NCBI GenBank assembly: GCA_020721965.1
Contig: DYLS01000031.1
Coordinates: 1-45,776, forward strand
DNA from: Blastopirellula marina
Lineage (GTDB): Bacteria; Planctomycetota; Planctomycetia; Pirellulales; Thermoguttaceae
Direction of reading: 5' to 3'
DNA: 45,776 nt
Shown here: in pieces, positions 43,628-45,776 of the stretch
How positions within the stretch are numbered: the first letter of the stretch is position 1
How the letters are laid out: each line of letters begins with the position of its first letter
Translations under genes and position numbers: made by a program
Notes under the pieces: model-generated
Told to the model about the DNA's origin: nothing
The model's input: the letters and a program-made list of their open reading frames with translations, nothing else
Databases searched by the model: none

Positions 43628-43790
43628 GCCCCTTGGTACCACAGCGCAAGGTTGTTGGTTTGGCTCAACGCCTTGTGGTGGTGGGACATAAGCCCTCGCC
43701 ATCGATGCTCCGCGCGCCATGCAGTCAGGCGGCCTCTGCGCCGTAGTATCAAACGGACTACGCGCCCAATCATGCGGACTACGCGCCAAG
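43628..43790 (-). repeat. Dispersed repeat F2, copy D with triplicated left end (inverted)
   Basis: Read on the minus strand, three units of 21-24 bases start with GCGCGTAGTCCGCATGATTG, GCGCGTAGTCCGTTTGATAC and GCGCAGAGGCCGCCTGACTG. The rest of F2 follows (GGCGAGGGCTTATG, GCGTTGAGCCAAACCAACAA, TGCGCTGTGGTACC). It ends about 10 bases before the prfB ribosome binding site, so it would be part of the prfB promoter or leader. In 43791-44055 nothing more is recognised. Confidence 0.82.
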
Positions 43791-44055
43791 GTATCTGGCG
43801 GCGGTTACCATGTGGCGACAAATCCTTGCGGGACAAACGGGCAACACGCCAACACTTCAAACTATGAAATTATAGCGTCGATTGGGAAACAGCGCCAGCC
43901 GGGCGATCCCAACGCATCTGGTCCTCCGCCGTCCAGGGTGCGACGGAAAAGATGGTTGTGCGGTCGGCGGGCCGCGCCATATAATGCGGCAGCGCTCGCG
44001 GAATCATCCCATCCATCCATTTGCGACGACTGGACCTTGGAAGAAAGGCCATGCG

Positions 44056-45534
44056 ATGAAGAAATTGATTATTAGCACACATTTGGGCTTGATGGCCGCT
44101 GCGACCTTAATGTTGATCATTTTCGGCCGGTGCGGCGCCGCGGCGCAGCATTCCTCTGCGAAGGGGCAAAGGTCGCTGCCCAACGTGATCTTCATTCTGG
44201 CCGATGACCTGGGATACGGTGAACTGGGTTGCTACGGGCAAAAGATTGTTCAAACGCCGCGTCTCGATCGCATGGCGGCCGAGGGGATGCGGTTTACTCA
44301 GTTCTACGCCGGGACTACTGTCTGCGCGCCGTCGCGGTGCGTCTTGATGGTGGGACAGCATACCGGACATTGCCACGTCCGCGGAAACGCCAGCGGGAAG
44401 GAACGCATCAACCAGTCACTGCGGGCGGAAGATCTGACCGTTGCTCAGATCATGCATTCGGCCGGCTATCGAACCGCCTTGATCGGCAAGTGGGGCCTGG
44501 GGGAGCTGGATGAGCCGGGCTACCCGCTCCTGAAGGGCTTCGATTACTTCTTCGGCTATGCGAATCAGGGTCATGCCCACAACTATTATCCGGAGTATCT
44601 TTGGCGGAACCGGGAAAAGGTCCCGCTTCGAAACGAGGTGGTACCCGTCAATAAGAATCGGCCACAGGCCCAGGTGCCAGACTATGGCGGGGGATTTACA
44701 CCGGGTTATGCCGTCAAACGCATCGACTATTCGCACGATTTGTTCGTGGCCGAGGCCATGCAATTCGTGGATGAAAATCGTGGGCAACCCTTTTTCCTGT
44801 ATTTGGCTTTGACCATTCCGCACGCCAACAACGAGGGCACGCGGGGGACGGGCGACGGCGCTGAGGTCCCCGACTACGGCATCTATGCCGATCAGGATTG
44901 GCCCAATCCAGACAAAGGTCGGGCCGCCATGATCACCCGGATGGACGCCGATGTCGGACGCCTGCTGGATCGGCTGGTGGCAGAGCGTACGCTGGTTTTC
45001 TTTGCTTCCGATAATGGCCCGCACAACGAGGCCGGCCATAATCCGCGGCGATTCCAGCCGTCGGGGGTGCTCCGCGGGATGAAGCGAGACCTTTACGAGG
45101 GCGGCATTCGCGTACCGCTGATCGCGTGGTGGCCGGGGACGATCACGCCAGGAACGGTCAGCGATCACGTCGGATACTTTGGCGACTTGATGGCCACGCT
45201 GTGCGATTTGACAGGTGTGCCCTTGCCATCGGGCCGCGATTCCGTGAGCTTTTTGCCGACCCTTTTAGGCCAGCCAGCAAAACAGGCTACGCACCAGTAT
45301 CTGTACTGGGAGTTCTACGAGCAAGGCTCGAAGCAGTCCGTCCGCTTCGGCGACTGGAAGGCGATTCGGATGCCGATGCTGTCGGGCAAAGTGGAACTTT
45401 ACAATTTGAGTCAGGATATCACGGAATCGCACGACGTAGCGGCGGAACATCCCGACGTGGTGGAGCAGGCGATCCGATACATGGACGAGGCCCACGTACC
45501 GCACCCCAACTGGAAGGTCCCCGCTCGCAAGTGA
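44056..45534 (+). CDS. Exported formylglycine-dependent sulfatase
   Basis: A 492-residue sulfatase, different from the one at the left end of the window. Residues 1-30 form a signal peptide ([15 protein letters not shown] core, Ala-rich cleavage region). The metal site [16 protein letters not shown] is at 46-61 and the formylglycine motif is CAPSR at 90-94, the canonical form. [30 protein letters not shown] and [13 protein letters not shown] complete the family pattern. Extracytoplasmic hydrolysis of sulfate esters is expected; the substrate is unknown. The ATG at 44056 is preceded by AAAGG at eight bases. No anaerobic sulfatase-maturating enzyme or FGE gene is in the window. Single gene, followed by repeat F1 copy 4. 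Confidence 0.93.
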   Translation: MKKLIISTHLGLMAAATLMLIIFGRCGAAAQHSSAKGQRSLPNVIFILADDLGYGELGCYGQKIVQTPRLDRMAAEGMRFTQFYAGTTVCAPSRCVLMVGQHTGHCHVRGNASGKERINQSLRAEDLTVAQIMHSAGYRTALIGKWGLGELDEPGYPLLKGFDYFFGYANQGHAHNYYPEYLWRNREKVPLRNEVVPVNKNRPQAQVPDYGGGFTPGYAVKRIDYSHDLFVAEAMQFVDENRGQPFFLYLALTIPHANNEGTRGTGDGAEVPDYGIYADQDWPNPDKGRAAMITRMDADVGRLLDRLVAERTLVFFASDNGPHNEAGHNPRRFQPSGVLRGMKRDLYEGGIRVPLIAWWPGTITPGTVSDHVGYFGDLMATLCDLTGVPLPSGRDSVSFLPTLLGQPAKQATHQYLYWEFYEQGSKQSVRFGDWKAIRMPMLSGKVELYNLSQDITESHDVAAEHPDVVEQAIRYMDEAHVPHPNWKVPARK

Positions 45535-45579
45535 TGTTTGGGGCGGCGACCCGCCTTGCCCCGTGTCGCGTCGTCGTTT

Positions 45580-45776
45580 ACAGGGCTTCTCGTCATTGCA
45601 AAGCGGCTCGCCCTCTTGTCATTTCGGGCTAGGCGAGAAATCTTGTGGTGCCCCACCGCCATTGCACACCACGGTATGTTGCGTGTAGAAGTCGCTATCA
45701 ACTCTATATGCTGTGCCTCAATGGGCGCGTGCAACCAAAGCAGGCCACCGGGAGAGATCTTGCGAAGCGAGAAATC
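45580..45776 (+). repeat. Dispersed repeat F1, copy 4 (long form, cut by window end)
   Basis: Begins with TTCTCGTCATTGCAAAGCGG and CTTGTCATTTCGGGCTAGGC, then the 117-base module bounded by AGAAATCTTG (45636) and AGAGATCTTG (45753). The module aligns along its whole length with that of copy 1 at the same length. The window ends inside the element. Confidence 0.82.

Noticed and set aside
43535-43789. Independent 84-residue protein at the prfB start
   Set aside because: Only its last 23 codons are genuine; they are the first part of prfB before the programmed frameshift, and the rest is F2 repeat.

Overview
The window looks like chromosome from a member of the Planctomycetota, probably a Pirellulales or Thermoguttaceae-like anaerobe or facultative anaerobe. 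This is an inference from gene content: secreted formylglycine sulfatases, a ThuA-like Tat-exported protein, peptide permeases with oversized extracytoplasmic parts, a large anti-sigma-like membrane protein, outer-membrane porin and heptosyltransferase genes, and an NAD-linked [FeFe] hydrogenase. DNA is GC-rich and codon use looks even. No rRNA, tRNA, transposase, phage gene or CRISPR array was recognised.

Layout. 1-2.3 kb: sulfatase. 2.3-7.1 kb: a three-gene operon for a trimeric, NAD(H)-linked [FeFe] hydrogenase (hydB, hydA, hydC order on the minus strand). 7.4-8.4 kb: HDOD signalling protein. 8.5-12.8 kb: dnaB, an apparently exported tetrapyrrole methylase, and an isochorismatase-like hydrolase. 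13.2-18 kb: exported M16 protease and a porin. 18.3-19.6 kb: glgC. 19.9-27.2 kb: a complete oligopeptide ABC transporter operon (lipoprotein, two permeases, two ATPases). 27.9-30.8 kb: sugar epimerase-like SDR, heptosyltransferase family 9, DksA-type zinc protein. 31.4-34.1 kb: enolase-superfamily protein and purH. 34.9-39.7 kb: ThuA-like protein, 2-hydroxyacid dehydrogenase, large membrane protein. 40.2-43.6 kb: topoisomerase VI A-like protein, cutA, a small conserved-looking protein, prfB with a programmed frameshift. 44.0-45.5 kb: second sulfatase.

Functionally the window joins scavenging (sulfatases, protease, peptide uptake), disposal of reductant as H2, glycogen synthesis, envelope glycan assembly and housekeeping (dnaB, purH, prfB).

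The least expected structure is between genes. Two unrelated dispersed repeat families occur, F1 (4 copies, 300-390 bp) and F2 (5 copies, about 90-165 bp), in both orientations. Individual copies differ by internal tandem expansion of 21-24 bp units, and two F1 copies share an extra 117-bp module bounded by direct repeats. Separate degenerate tandem arrays of 16, 21, 22 and about 25 bp lie just upstream of the methylase, purH, topoisomerase and dnaB genes. Protein-level oddities are a Ser in place of the proton-relay Cys of the hydrogenase, a duplicated ferredoxin-like domain in HydB, a ~270-residue insertion in the OppB-type permease, and a signal peptide on a methylase whose substrate SAM is cytoplasmic.
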